This document shows positions 34,807-46,030 of a stretch of DNA of 64,000 nt, one piece after another. The translations under genes were made by a program, and so were the position numbers. The notes under the pieces are model-generated. The model saw nothing but the letters and a program-made list of their open reading frames with translations. It searched no databases and was not told the DNA's origin. The DNA is from Anthoceros angustus (Eukaryota; Streptophyta; Anthocerotopsida; Anthocerotales; Anthocerotaceae): NCBI GenBank assembly GCA_010909165.1, contig MU008167.1:124001-188000 (forward strand), read 5' to 3'. Numbering within the stretch: position 1 is the first letter of the stretch; each line of letters opens with the position of its first letter.

Positions 34807-36468
34807 ATGGGGAGCGAAGCTCGGTTTGTAACTGTGTCGTCTGTGCAGTTCGCTTGCACAGACGATGTTGAGACCAACGTGCAAACAGCTGAGAGGTGGG
34901 TGGAGGCAAAGGAATTCGAAATCGTTGGAATACGTGAATTCTGGGATTGGTGTGAGTGGAGTGTGTGGGTTGGGAGGATTGATTTGGCTTCTTCCCTGAT
35001 TGCTTCCTCCCTTCCTTGTGTGGGAGCAGGATGATCAGGGAGGCTCACAAGAAGGGAGCGCAAATCGTGCTGGTTCAGGCAAGTTTGCTCGTTCAAATCT
35101 CTTATGTGTGGGAATTGGGAATTCGGTATTGAGGTTTGTGTGGTTTTTGATTTGGTTTCCTTTTCTTCTGTTGCGGCTTTGGGCAGGAGCTCTTTGAAGG
35201 GCACTACTTCTGCCAGGCGCAAAGAGAGGACTTCTTCCTGCGAGCTCACCCTCGAGATGGGCATCCCACGATTGTTCGGTACGGTGCTGATTCATGTCGC
35301 ATCGGTCCGCGTTTCTGCTTGTGGAGACGAGAGTCGGAGTTTGTTTGATGGCTGGTTTTTTTTCTATTTGTATCAGGATGCAGAAATTGGCCAAGGAGCT
35401 GGCTATGGTGATACCGGTCAGCTTCTTCGAGAAGGCCAACAACGCGCATTACAACTCCATCGTCGTCATAGACGCAGATGGAACAGACCTCGGGTTGTAC
35501 AGGAAGTCTCACATTCCTGATGGACCGGGTATGGCGAACTCACCACCTATTTTCAGAGCATTCCTCGTGAGGAAAAACAACACCGCACGCTTATCCTGAC
35601 TGTCTCCATGCTGCTCATCAGGGTACGAGGAGAAGTTCTACTTCAATCCTGGAGACACAGGCTTCAAGGTAAGCTCCTTAGCTAGCTTGTTTGCTTCTTC
35701 AGCACCTTTTCACACTTGCTCCTTTCTTCAAGGTAACCTCTTGCTGGAACCTCTCTCTGCAGGTCTTCCAGACGAAGTATGCCAAGATCGGTGTTGCAAT
35801 CTGCTGGGACCAGTGGTTCCCGGAAGCAGCTCGGGCCATGACTCTCTTGGGAGCAGAGGTGCTCTTCTATCCGACTGCCATTGGATCCGAACCTCAAGAT
35901 GATGATTTGGATTCCAAGAATCATTGGAGGAGAGTCATGCAAGGCCATGCCGGGGCGAATGTGGTAAGTTCTGTGTGCAGAAACTGCAGCTTCCCTTTGA
36001 AAAAGAAGGATGCAAGGCTTGCACACACCTTGCTTGCTTTGCTGATAAAACGAGCTCTTGTCTCCTGCAGATTCCTCTGGTGGCATCCAACCGGATCGGG
36101 CTGGAAATCGTTGAAACAGAGCACGGGCCGCAGAAGCTCACCTTCTACGGCCACTCCTTCATCGCAGGCATGCCATGTTCACATAACACACATCCTGTAT
36201 CCATGTTTAGGTTTTTCGAACCTGCATCTCAATCAACTCACAGCTGCTTGCTCGCTCACTTGCTTGATCTCCTTGTTGCTGTGCAGGACCTACCGGAGAG
36301 CTTGCTGACACAGCAGAAGACGAGGAGGCTGTGCTCATAGCCACCTTCGATCTGAACAAGATCAAAATGAAGCGAAGCGGCTGGGGCATCTTCAGAGACA
36401 GGAGGCCCGACCTGTACAAAGTGCTGCTCACCTTGGACGGGACCAGTCTTCCTCCTAATTATGCTTAG
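34807..36468 (+). CDS. CPA: N-carbamoylputrescine amidase
   Basis: Hydrolyses N-carbamoylputrescine to putrescine, CO2 and ammonia, the last step of the plant arginine-decarboxylase route to polyamines. Exons: 34807-34895, 35030-35078, 35187-35278, 35377-35528, 35622-35668, 35763-35963, 36071-36167, 36287-36468. Product 302 aa, the normal size. Nitrilase-superfamily triad: Glu47 (QELFEG), Lys120 (YRKSHIPDGPG) and Cys157 (GVAICWDQWFPEAAR). Further family signatures are PTAIGSEPQD, HWRRVMQGHAGANV and RDRRPDLYKVLL. No targeting peptide is seen, so it is probably cytosolic. Two of the seven introns are GC-AG: intron 2 (GTTCAG/GCAAGT at 35079) and intron 7 (GCAG/GCATGC at 36168). In each, no GT donor keeps the frame and the spliced protein aligns without gaps to known CPA. 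Confidence 0.95.
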
Positions 36469-37000
36469 ATCTACAGCACACTCGTCAGGGAAAGCTAGCC
36501 TGTGTTTTCAGAGACAGAAGCAGCGGATATGGCGGCTTGCTTGCATCCTTGCGATCTTCCTTGTAGCTCGATTTTTGTGGTAAAGCCTCGAGCTCCCTTC
36601 TTCCCATGGCAGCAGCACTGCTAGCTCAGCGACAAGGCGGCTGTCGGATATCTCGTTCGCCAGTCCAGCTGGCTCAGATTTAGCAGAGACAAGTGGCATG
36701 GTGCAGCTACCATGAGTCGTGCGTGAAACGCGAGTTGTGTTTGCCCTACCGGCGTTGTGTGACATTCCGTTCGGTTTCGTCTGCCGGCGTCTGTTTTTCT
36801 TGCGAGTAAGTGGCTGTGAAGGGCTCGCTGTGTGGACGTGTGGACAGGACGGGTCACGGAAGGAGGCGGAAATAACGACAGGCACAAGGAAGGCTTTAGG
36901 GAGTCGCGCGGTGAACGTGAGTGTGGTCGGATGCTGCAGAGAGGATTCTGAGGATGCTGCTGAGAGGATTCTGAGGATGCTGCTGCGTCGAGTGGGAGCC
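36469..37000. repeat. Intergenic with a 23-bp direct repeat
   Basis: CPA 3' flank and F-box 5' flank. gagaggattctgaggatgct plus gct is tandemly duplicated at 36939-36961 and 36962-36984, just before the F-box start. A gtgaacgtg-gtggtcgg segment at 36,911 is echoed at 37,004. The frame upstream of 37001 is open but has no ATG. Confidence 0.55.
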
Positions 37001-38401
37001 ATGGTGAACGTGCGCGTGGTCGGGGCGCGGCTGTGGGACGAGGACGAGGACGAGGACGATGAGGAGGATGAAGAAGAGGAGGAAGAGGACGAGCTGTGGG
37101 ACTGGCAGGAGGAGGAAGAGCACAGTTTTCTGATGTATCAGCTCAAGGGGAGCTTCGACGGCGTTCTTGATCGGAAAGGGGGCAGCAAGATGGATGCGGA
37201 GATTTGGAGCAATCTGCCGGAGCTGTGTGTGGAGCGCGTGGTGCAGATGTTGCCCCCGGCAAGCAAGTTCCGGTTCCGGGCCGTGTCCCGCGCTTGGCGG
37301 AGCTTGCTGTCGGATCCCAAGGTTATGCAGCAGCAAGCGGCTCCGGCGCGGCCGGTTTTTTGCTCCGTGCACTATTTTTCGAGGCGGAAAGATCAGCCTG
37401 TTCCGGCGCCGCAGTGTCCCCGCTTCTGCCAGAATGTGACGAAACTGGATCTGGAGTTCTTGCCTGCTGGTCCGGATTTTTCGGAATGGTTTCCGCGGTT
37501 TATGTCCGGGGAGGGCCTCGTATGCTTTGCCAACGCGCACAACGATATCACCAACACCACGACGATGCTGATGTTGAATCCGATGACCAGGTGTTACCGG
37601 CTGCTGCCGCATATGCCGATTGAGGACTCTAATCTTTGGTTCACCGGCATGAGGAATTTCGTTTTCCATTTCTCGGTGGATGCTGGCAAGGGGACGTTTC
37701 AGGTTGTGGTAACGGGGAACAACGGGATGAGGGAGATGCGCTGGGGCGTGGCGGTGTATTCTTCTGGGAGCGACTCGTGGGAGATCTTTAAGCATGAGGC
37801 TGGCGCAATTTTGCCGACTTCTCCTAATAGTCAGAGAGTGTTTTGCAACAGAATGCTGTATACCTATCACAACGGCTTTCTGCAATCGCACATGGTTGCT
37901 GACGAGCGTATCGTGAGCATTGCTGCTGCAGGGCCGATCACGCCGCCGGATCTTGCACCGAACGAAGGTTTTCTCGTGACTTGCTGTGGCAGAGTGTACT
38001 TCGTGGCAGCGCTGCTGACTGATGCCAACCCTGGTGGCAAGGTGTTCGGCATCTGGGAACTGGACGAGGAGGTGTTGCAGCTGGAGCAGCTCTCGCTCCT
38101 GCCGGACGAGATGCTCCGAAGGGTGACGCAGCACGCAAAAGCAGATTGTACGTACCATCTGGAGCACGTTACCGTGTCGAGCGGGTGTATCTGCTTCGAG
38201 ATATTTTTCACCAGGCAAGCGCAAGCGGAGAAGGCGGTGGTTGCTTCCAACCTGCTTGCCTTCAACGTCCGAAATAGTTCCTGGCAGGTTATCGCCAGGA
38301 AAGTGCCTTACGATTTTCACAAGGTTCACCTGTTCATGCCCAGGCTCGACTTGCACTTCACCCGAGATCCCAAGATTGAACTGGGTATCAACCGGAGATA
38401 G
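37001..38401 (+). CDS. F-box protein with an acidic N-terminal tract
   Basis: Intronless, 466 aa from the ATG at 37001. The first ~60 residues include an almost uninterrupted Asp/Glu tract (37,036-37,120) with Trp residues. A second possible start is the Met at 37190, immediately before the F-box. The F-box (IWSNLPELCVERVVQMLPP, then FRFRAVSRAWRSLLSDP) would bind SKP1 in an SCF ubiquitin ligase. The rest looks like a kelch/galactose-oxidase-type substrate domain of plant F-box proteins (LLMLNPMTRCYRLLP-like block, WGVAVYSSGSDSWEIF, GRVYFVAALL). The substrate is unknown. The acidic tract is encoded by a GAC/GAG/GAT-rich run that may expand and contract. Confidence 0.88.
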   Translation: MVNVRVVGARLWDEDEDEDDEEDEEEEEEDELWDWQEEEEHSFLMYQLKGSFDGVLDRKGGSKMDAEIWSNLPELCVERVVQMLPPASKFRFRAVSRAWRSLLSDPKVMQQQAAPARPVFCSVHYFSRRKDQPVPAPQCPRFCQNVTKLDLEFLPAGPDFSEWFPRFMSGEGLVCFANAHNDITNTTTMLMLNPMTRCYRLLPHMPIEDSNLWFTGMRNFVFHFSVDAGKGTFQVVVTGNNGMREMRWGVAVYSSGSDSWEIFKHEAGAILPTSPNSQRVFCNRMLYTYHNGFLQSHMVADERIVSIAAAGPITPPDLAPNEGFLVTCCGRVYFVAALLTDANPGGKVFGIWELDEEVLQLEQLSLLPDEMLRRVTQHAKADCTYHLEHVTVSSGCICFEIFFTRQAQAEKAVVASNLLAFNVRNSSWQVIARKVPYDFHKVHLFMPRLDLHFTRDPKIELGINRR

Positions 38402-38921
38402 GGAACCTGAGATGCAAACGTGTTTGCTATTTTGGAGCAGGTCATCAACTGGGTCTGGGAACCGCCCCATTCGGTGAATAAATGTCAAAAGTTGGGTCCT
38501 GTCCGCCCGTCCGCTTGAGGACATTCACCGCCAGATCGGAAAGTATCTCGGGGTCCCCTCGCAATCCGCCGGGTTTCCGGGATGCCGAATTAGGGGTTCG
38601 TACGTTGTCGTACAGTGAGCTCACACCAAGAAGGATGTGGTTGTCAGGCGTCGACATTCTCGATGCAGGTAATACAGGTATTGATGGTAACCAGACAGCA
38701 TGAGGTGTAGATTCCAGAGTCGTGTGCTGGTCGAGACACGTTGGCCGAAGGGAATGTGCGGGGCTCGTGCGGGTACACGCTGTGGATGCGGACTTGGCGC
38801 GCCACGACTGCAGTCGGGACGGAAGTTGATGCGCATGTGGACAGTAGGCTTCGAGTGATGACATGTCACATACTTCTAACTGTTCCAGCCCATGTTAAGA
38901 GGGGATAGACATGATGATGCA
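38402..38921. other. Convergent 3' flank
   Basis: 520 bp between the stop codons of the F-box and reticulon genes. It should contain both 3' UTRs; aataaatgtc near 38,478 is a possible poly(A) signal for the F-box gene. No further coding sequence is supported. Confidence 0.4.
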
Positions 38922-41404
38922 TCAGCCTCGTTGAGGATCCACGTCCATGAGACTGTGGTCGTCGGGGCCTCCTTGGGAGAGAACATGGGTTTGTTGATAG
39001 AGTCGGAAACTTACGAGGAGGATGAACGCTGCACACACATTGAAGACATATAAACATGAGCAAAGGTCCTGCTGGGTGGGGCGGAAGCAGAGATGATGCG
39101 GAGTATGGTAGCAAGGCACCGTACCTCCGCATAGACGAGCTGGGAAGGAAGACAGGTTCCAAGCTGACAAAAAGGTTGCAGCCAGAACTAGTTTCTTGTG
39201 GGAGCAGGAGCTCCACGTTAGCCACAAGCGTGAGAGGACCGATTTTGCTGTGATTGTCACCACACCCATGTGCGTCAGCCTCGAATCCAATACTGACTGG
39301 CAAAGGTGACCGTGACCATGGCGCAACATGATGCAGGCACGCCATTCACTACGTACCTTGGCCCTGCAGCTGTGCTGAATAGCTGGCGTAGCATTTTGGC
39401 ATTATGAACAAGGCAAAGAACGCTGCACAGACATGAAAAAGGTGTTCGGCAAAACGATCGAGACGCGGCTACTAAAGGAGGTTGGTAACCAGCAAGATCG
39501 GAGAGACTAACCAACTCGTATTAGGGTCCAGAGACTCATCAGGTATCCAGCCTGGGCCAGTAACCAGAGGGCCAGAGTTAACTGCAGTTCAGCAAAGTAG
39601 GTCATTAGAGCCGGTGATACCCCATCTCTGAAAGATACACCAGCAGACAGAAAGGCAAAAAGTGATTTTGCGTCCACCTTACCCTAAGCGTGATAGAAGG
39701 ATCACCAGAAAACATGTGTGATGTTTTTCTCAACACGAAATTAATCGTCGGCATACACAGTCGTGTGAGGGCCAGCACGTCAGCTTCAGTGACCTGGCTG
39801 CTGTCCGTTTCAGTCGGAAGCTCTCTGCCCAGGCGCATAAACGTGAGAGTGCGACTTGTTCCCCGGTTGCAACTTTTGCAAGGTGTCTTGATGGGAAGTC
39901 ACAGTACCTCTTTAAGAAGTTCCGATGGATGAAGACAGCTGACAAGTGGAGCAGAGCTGTGTACGCCCCCATGGTGATAACTCTGCAAGAGGGGAAGGCA
40001 TGTTCAGAGTTTCTCCGCACACATCCCCCAATCTTATCCAGGATTGATTATAAAGCACTCACCCACATCGCATCTCTTGCATGAACGATGCGGACATGAT
40101 AAAAAAACAACCCGTGCCAAAAAATAGTGAAGATCTTGGGACATCCCGCCACAAGATAATATCCCCTGCTCTCACACAATGCATCGTCAGTCCAGAAAAG
40201 GGAGACAAACTGTTACGACAACGCGTACTGTAGTGGGAGGTGCATAGAGCACTATACCCATGGAGCTAACCCAGCTGCTGTCGTCAGTCAGAGTTGATTC
40301 TGCAGCAAGAGGCAAGCAACCGGGCAGACTATCAAAGGGCGGTCCAGAATGAAGCACAGAATTGATACCCTGCAATTTTACGTGATTACAGGCAAACGAG
40401 GGGCACAAGAACTGACCACTGGTGGCCCTCCATGACATCGGAGCCTCCGCCAACTTGGGAATGCGGGTTGGAGGTTCACCGGTTTCAGGTGAAACATTTT
40501 CCTTGTCAGACGAGGTTTTGCGTTTATGCTGAATCTGCTTGCTCCTGCTGGTCCGAACTCCCCGAGCCTCAGCTTCCACAACTGAAGATTCCAGTTCTGG
40601 TTGCTCAAAATGCACCGCCCTGTTGGAACCCCTGACCGAAGGGACTACTGCAGTTTGGCCAGCACCGTCCTGTCCTAGTTCCGCTCGGACTCGTCTGGAA
40701 ACCCGTGAGGCATCCCCTCTTCTGGACACTCTGCCAACATCCTCAACTGAAGCTCGTTCAGTGGAACTACTCCTCGGCTGCTGCACATCATGCGCCATCT
40801 TCGACCTTCGGGATGCTAATTGAGGTTGAGCTAAGTCGGCAATGGGAATAGACTGCACAGCATGCTGCCGCTCTGCCACCAGTTGCTCCATCACCGGCTT
40901 AACAGAGCTGTTCACGGCTCGAGCTGCCTCCAACAACAACAACTCACTCACCTGTCGAGCGATCGGAGGAGGCCTGACCGGGGGAGAGATGTTAGGAGTG
41001 TTGCAGGGGTTCAGAGTAGGGTGCTCGTCCTTCTCGAAAGGAATCTGACTAGCTTCCCGGACGATAACCACATCCTGCATAGCCTCAGCTACACCCTTTC
41101 CTCTCCTCGAACTCCTGCCGGATTGACGATGAGAAACCTTCTCCTCCACATCCACAATATCATCATCAGAGTCCACTCTATACTCCAGCTTCTTCATCCT
41201 ACGCTGCCGCAAACCAGAGGCCTTCTCCCCCTCCCCCTCCCCCTCCTCCTCCACAACATCACGCCCTCTCGGACTCCTCGCAGGACTCTTCCCGCTCTTC
41301 CTAGTCCGCCTCATCCCCTTGAAACAGTTCACAGCAACAGCGTCGGTCGCCACGCTCGGCACAGCTGGAGCAGCCGCCGAGATGACGCTTGCCGTAGTCG
41401 CCAT
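38922..41404 (-). CDS. Reticulon-like protein with long N-terminal extension
   Basis: Reticulons are ER membrane-shaping proteins with two long hydrophobic hairpins. Exons: 41404-40258, 40165-40063, 39982-39908, 39824-39683, 39581-39512, 39422-39357, 39247-39125, 39028-38922. Product 610 aa, phases consistent. Reticulon domain from about residue 383: GDIILWRDVPRSSLFFGTG, VITMGAYTALLHLSAVFIH, LCMPTINFVLRKTSHMFSGD, YLMSLWTLIRV, FFALFIMPKCYASYSAQL, SCSHKKLVLAATFLSAWNLS. This pattern is that of the plant RTNLB17/18/21 subgroup, which also has long N-terminal regions. The extension (residues 1-382) is basic and low-complexity, with RRTRKSGKSPARSPRG and a KEN-box-like SDKENVSP at about 299-306. The frame is open upstream of 41404 without an ATG, and repeat sequence begins at 41,526, so a lost or unseen 5' exon is possible. 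Confidence 0.88.
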
Positions 41405-41525
41405 TTTCAACGTTTGCACATGCTTCTGTGCGAAATCCGCAGCACTGAGAGAATCAGAGGCTGCCAGCAGCTCCTCCCTCTCGAGCCTGTAATTCAAAGT
41501 CTTAGCCGCCAAGGGTCAGGACAAC

Positions 41526-41955
41526 CTGTTACAGCAACAAAATTTGGAACAGGATGATGATTTCACACACCCGCAGCCGCTGTTCCGTTCCTGTTCCGTT
41601 TTGCCCCTTTATAATTATCACCTCCCTTGCTCCTTTTTGACCTCTCGCTTCCAACAACTTCAACATATTTATGTTTTGCGCATAAGTATACCCATGACAT
41701 CAACATCCTGGCACAGTAGCATCTTCCAGCCAATGGATCTTTCTCTTCTTATAAGGCTTCAAAAGTGAGTGCATAGCTATTAAGCTTGCTCCAAGCCAAG
41801 CTTGGTGACCTATATTTCTTGGAAAAGTTTAGTGTGCAAACACAAAAAGCTTGAATTGGTGGTTTGGCCCTTGTTCATGCAATTTCATTGACACATTGAT
41901 TGATTGAAAATTATTTATCTTGTTTGAATTTTACCTTTACATTCATCCGGACCAT
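41526..41955 (+). repeat. Dispersed repeat unit R, copy 1
   Basis: Starts with cagcaacaaaatttggaaca and ends with attttattgca. It recurs in the same orientation from 43,325 and 47,465, and inverted at about 46,225-46,745. Those copies continue beyond it into a cccatgacggaaatccgtcc SINE-like tail. This copy breaks off at ttttattgca, where the outer end of the palindrome begins. It abuts the 5' side of the reticulon gene. Confidence 0.8.
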
Positions 41956-42149
41956 TTTATTGCATACAAGGAATAGGGATGATACCACCTAATACCGTAA
42001 GATAATTTGTGAGATATATCTTGCAAATGACAACTAAATCATGTTAAAGTTGCTCGGACAACGAGGCCCACACTTACCTACATGCACCACGGATAGGCAA
42101 GGTGAGGGCATGTGCAATGCCTCCTTGCCGGACTCCATTCCTTCACTCC

Positions 42150-42930
42150 AAAATCCACAATCTTGGATGCAATTCCAATTCCCTACCACTCACTCACTCA
42201 CAATCCAGCCACAAACCAAACATCTCCTCAACCGCATCTACAACCTCGCCTCCGCAACAATTAGAAGCAAGATTTCCATCTCCCTCCGCTCGGATCAGGC
42301 TCCCCCGGTCACCAGCCTCCGGAACCTCCTCCACGCACATTGCATTCCAACCTGAAGCACCAGAAAACAATCGGATCAAACAACATCCAAACATGCACCT
42401 CCAACACCGGATATGTTGAGAAGACCTACATATGCGTCATCGGTCGCATGAGGACATATAGTATATACCTCATAATGTCATGGTATGATCCAAGATGCTA
42501 TCTCGATGTCGGTTTAAGAAGGACTAAATACTACAGTTCACAACAATCGTTTCAACCTTCACGACGATCAGCAATGGTGTTATTTTCACTCCAAGCGTGT
42601 TCCATTCACTCCAAACAAGAATGGTGTTCCCTTCACTCAAATAAAGAATGGTGTTCCCTTCACTCCAAAATCCACAATCTTGGATGCAGTTCAATTCCCT
42701 ACCACTCACTCACTCACAATCCAGCCACAAACCAAACATCTCCTCAACCGCATCTACAACCTCGCCTCCGCAACAATTAGAAGCAAGATTTCCATCTCCC
42801 TCCGCTCGGATCAGGCTCCCCCGGTCACCAGCCTCCGGAACCTCCTCCACGCACATTGCATTCCAACCTGAAGCACCAGAAAACAATCGGATCAAACAAC
42901 ATCCAAACATGCACCTCAACACCGGATGCA
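42150..42930. repeat. Duplicated ~270-bp block flanking a degenerate 30-bp array
   Basis: The block from ttcactccaaaatccacaat to ccaaacatgcacctc occurs at about 42,133-42,400 and 42,658-42,920. Its second half recurs at 46,931-47,045. Between the first two lie four degenerate units of the 30-bp repeat that is perfect at 50,461-50,580. The block is free of stops in more than one frame but matches nothing I recognise. Confidence 0.7.
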
Positions 42931-45394
42931 TCCGGTGCAGGAAATGCAAAGCCAGTTCTTCAACGCAATTCTCAGAGGCTGATTAGCGGCACTTCCGACC
43001 TGGCTGGAAGCCTTGCGGGAAGGTGAACACGAGAGGCACGCGATTCCACAACCGGCTTGGCGGCCCAACGGCTGACTATGCTCCTGCTGTTTTCGGCAAA
43101 GGGGGACATCGGATGCACGTCTCCTTGTTCCTGTTCCCGGAAAGGCTAACCCTGCCCGGTTGGGCTGTGCCAGGCCTGCTCTGCTTTAGTATGTAGTTCT
43201 CCGCCACGCGGCCCCAGTCCGACCGTTGGGCCGCTTTTGAATTCCTTTCTCCGCTTGAACAGGAAGTCTGGACTTCCAGCATCGTTTTGGCGGCACGCGA
43301 ACCCTCGGCCTTTTCTGTGAAACCAGCAACAAAATTTGGAACAGGATGATGATTTCACACACCCGCAGACTGTTCCGTTCCTGTTCCGTTTTGCCCCTTT
43401 ATAATTATCACCTCCCTTGCTCCTTTTTTGACCTCTCGCTTCCAACAACTTCCCAACATATTTATGTTTTGCGCATAAGTATACCCATGACATCAACATC
43501 CTGGCACAGTAGCATCTTCCAGCCAATGGATCTTTCTCTTCTTATAAGGCTTCAAAAGTGAGTGCATAGCTATTAAGCTTGCTCCAAGCCAAGCTTGGTG
43601 ACCTATATTTCTTGGAAAAGTTTAGTGTGCAAACACAAAAAAGCTTGAATTGGTGGTGTTTGGCCCTTGTTCATGCAATTTCATTGACACTGTTGATTGA
43701 TTGAAAATTATTTATCTTGTTTGAATTTTACCTTTACATTCATCCAGACCATTTTATTGCAATCTATGTAGTTATCATATTTCAATCCCATGACGGAAAT
43801 CCGTCCTTAGTGGACTTAAATAAAATTCTTCTTCTTCTTCTTGAATTGGTGTTGATTAGGTTCAATTTTCATGAAGGGCCCGATGGCGAGCGATTGAGCT
43901 TGGATACAAGATCTTGGCTTATTACAGGAGATTACCGTACTTGAATACAAAATCAATATTGCCATGTACTTGAATACAAAATCAATATATAGGATGCACT
44001 GCATCCACACAAGCGCTTAAGTTATGGCTTGCTACAAGCATGAGCCAAACATCTTCCAGCCAATGGATCTTTCTCTTCTTATAAGGCTTCAAAAGTGAGT
44101 GCATAGCTATTGCTTGCTCCAAGCCAAGCTTGGTGACCTATATTTCTTGGAAAAGTTTAGTGTGCAAACACAAAAAGCTTGAATTGGCCATTCCAGAATC
44201 AAGAAGCGTTGAAGAGACATCTCAAATAGTTCCATATGTAATGATTCTTAAATCATAGTAATATGAAATTTCGTGTGCACATATGATTTATCAGAATATG
44301 AAGCCTATCTATCCCTAAGAAAGGCCTATGCGTTAGAGGAAGAGAGAAGATAGTTTATTGAAAATTTATTAAATTAGTATAATATCATTTATATTAATAT
44401 GGATAAATACATCACACGGTTCATTAGGGTTCTTCATTCCTATCTACATATACATATTATACATGTTTTTTGAAGTGTTTTAAGTTTTTGAGTTAATTTT
44501 AACTTTTCTTAATAACTTGCACCCAAAACAATAATTCATTGAGCATGTGCCTAATAGCTATATCAACTACGATTTGTTTGATTTTGTGCTGATCATAAGT
44601 CATCTTTATGAGATTCACAATACCTTTCAAACCCTTTTACTAGAACAACTATTATTTTGATACCTTTAGGCATGTTAATTTGTGTTCATGGCTCCTTTGT
44701 TTTCAAGTAGCGTTGGATGGCGAAGAACTCAAGAAGTCTAATATGCTACTCTATGTTAGCACCTTTCATTGTTGCAAAAGATAAGGATCATGACCACTAA
44801 ATAACAATTTGCCAAGTAGCCTTAAGTTTTGGTCAATTACGTAAATAGAATCCATGGTTGATCAAGTGAGCTATTTAACACTTCTAACTGCGTCATTGTT
44901 CAATTAGTTTGTCGCAAGACTATTATTAAAACACAAGCCATTCATCATAACTAGTTGCATTGACATAACTAATTTTGCCTTGGTTAGAATAAATGCTTTT
45001 GTAGTAGTAATTCTATTTTATTTTAATTGGTAAATAAAATTACAAATCTTTCGAGTTGCGCTTGAGAGCAACACTCAAAGATTTCATGGAGATCATGCAT
45101 CTTGTCTAGAATTGTTGAACATTGAGGAAGACGTTCAAGTGAAGATAATACCGCTCAGGAAAAGGCATGCGAAGAAGAATGCGTTCCAACTTACGCCAGG
45201 TGAGAGAGATACTCGTGAATGCTAACCACTTGGTGCCACACGTGGTGGGAGGCCAAGACATCGCGCACCTATTCTTCCACGTAGTCCCCTGTCGCCACGC
45301 GTGGTGGGAGGCCTAGACATTATTGCACCTATTCGCCTAAGTAGTTTCTTGCCATTCGGTCAAATTTAAAGTAATTTAGAAAGAGGAGTAGCTA

Positions 45395-45605
45395 AGTTGG
45401 CGTCCAAATGGCTTAGGCCAAGTGGACACACATACTTTGAGAATGTCGTGGTTAAGCCTACACTACAAGCGAGGACTTGGATGGGGTTTTGGAGAGGAAT
45501 GCCTGGTGCTAGTAGCCTAGCTCCATAGAACAAGTTGCCTGCACAGTCCCATGGCTACATACCGTCCTTAGTGGACTTAAATAAAATTGTTTGTTTGTTT
45601 GTTTG
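45395..45605 (+). mobile_element. SINE-like element, left arm copy
   Basis: Begins ccaaatggcttaggccaagt, which resembles a pol III A-box, passes through gaatgtcgtggttaagcc, and ends gtggacttaaataaaattg plus (TTTG)n. A reversed partner lies in the right arm at about 48,665-48,870. A diverged relative lies at 5,693-5,978 on the minus strand. Confidence 0.6.
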
Positions 45606-46030
45606 TTACAACGTGTGGTCATGACCACAAAGTCGGTGTTCAAGCCCTCCGGTCTTGAAATAAAATTGTCTACTTGTTTATTGGAATGTTGGTTGGAATG
45701 TGTGGTTGTTAACCACAAGGTCGCACGCTTCATTGTCTACTTGTTTGTTGGAATATTGGTTGGAATGTGTGTTGTTAACCAAATTATAACTTAGGCCCTC
45801 CTAGACTTGAAATAAAATTGTCTCTTTGAAATAAAATTATCTCATTGTCGCTGGAACGTGTGGTCATAACCATACTGCTGTAAGGCCCTCATGGACTTAA
45901 ATAAAATTGTTTGTTTGTTTGTTTGTTTGTTAAAACGTGTGGTTGTTAACCGACCACGTAAAGTTTAGGCCCTCTTGGACTTAAATAAAATTCTTGGTTT
46001 GTTTGTTAGAACGTGTGGTAGTTAAGCAAA
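45605..46030 (+). mobile_element. Tandem array of tRNA-Asn-derived retroposon modules
   Basis: Five to six head-to-tail modules of about 70-90 bp. Each starts with a close version of aacgtgtggttgttaaccac, often followed by aaggtcgca and gttcaagccctcc. Those parts match the anticodon stem-loop (with the GTT anticodon), variable loop and T-arm of tRNA-Asn. Each then runs into the family tail ggacttaaataaaattg with TTTG or TTG repeats. Only the 3' half of the tRNA is present, so these are not functional tRNA genes. Confidence 0.65.

Noticed and set aside
36896-38524. 542-codon minus-strand frame opposite the F-box gene
   Set aside because: It is a mirror of the F-box codons, rich in Arg, His and Pro; the plus-strand frame has the F-box motif.
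40063-40165. Frameshift in the second reticulon exon
   Set aside because: A recount of the T run shows seven Ts, which keeps FFGTGCFFIMSASF in frame.
45605-46030. Functional tRNA-Asn genes
   Set aside because: Only the anticodon arm to T arm is present. The 5' half, D arm and acceptor stem pairing are missing, and the modules run into a retroposon tail.
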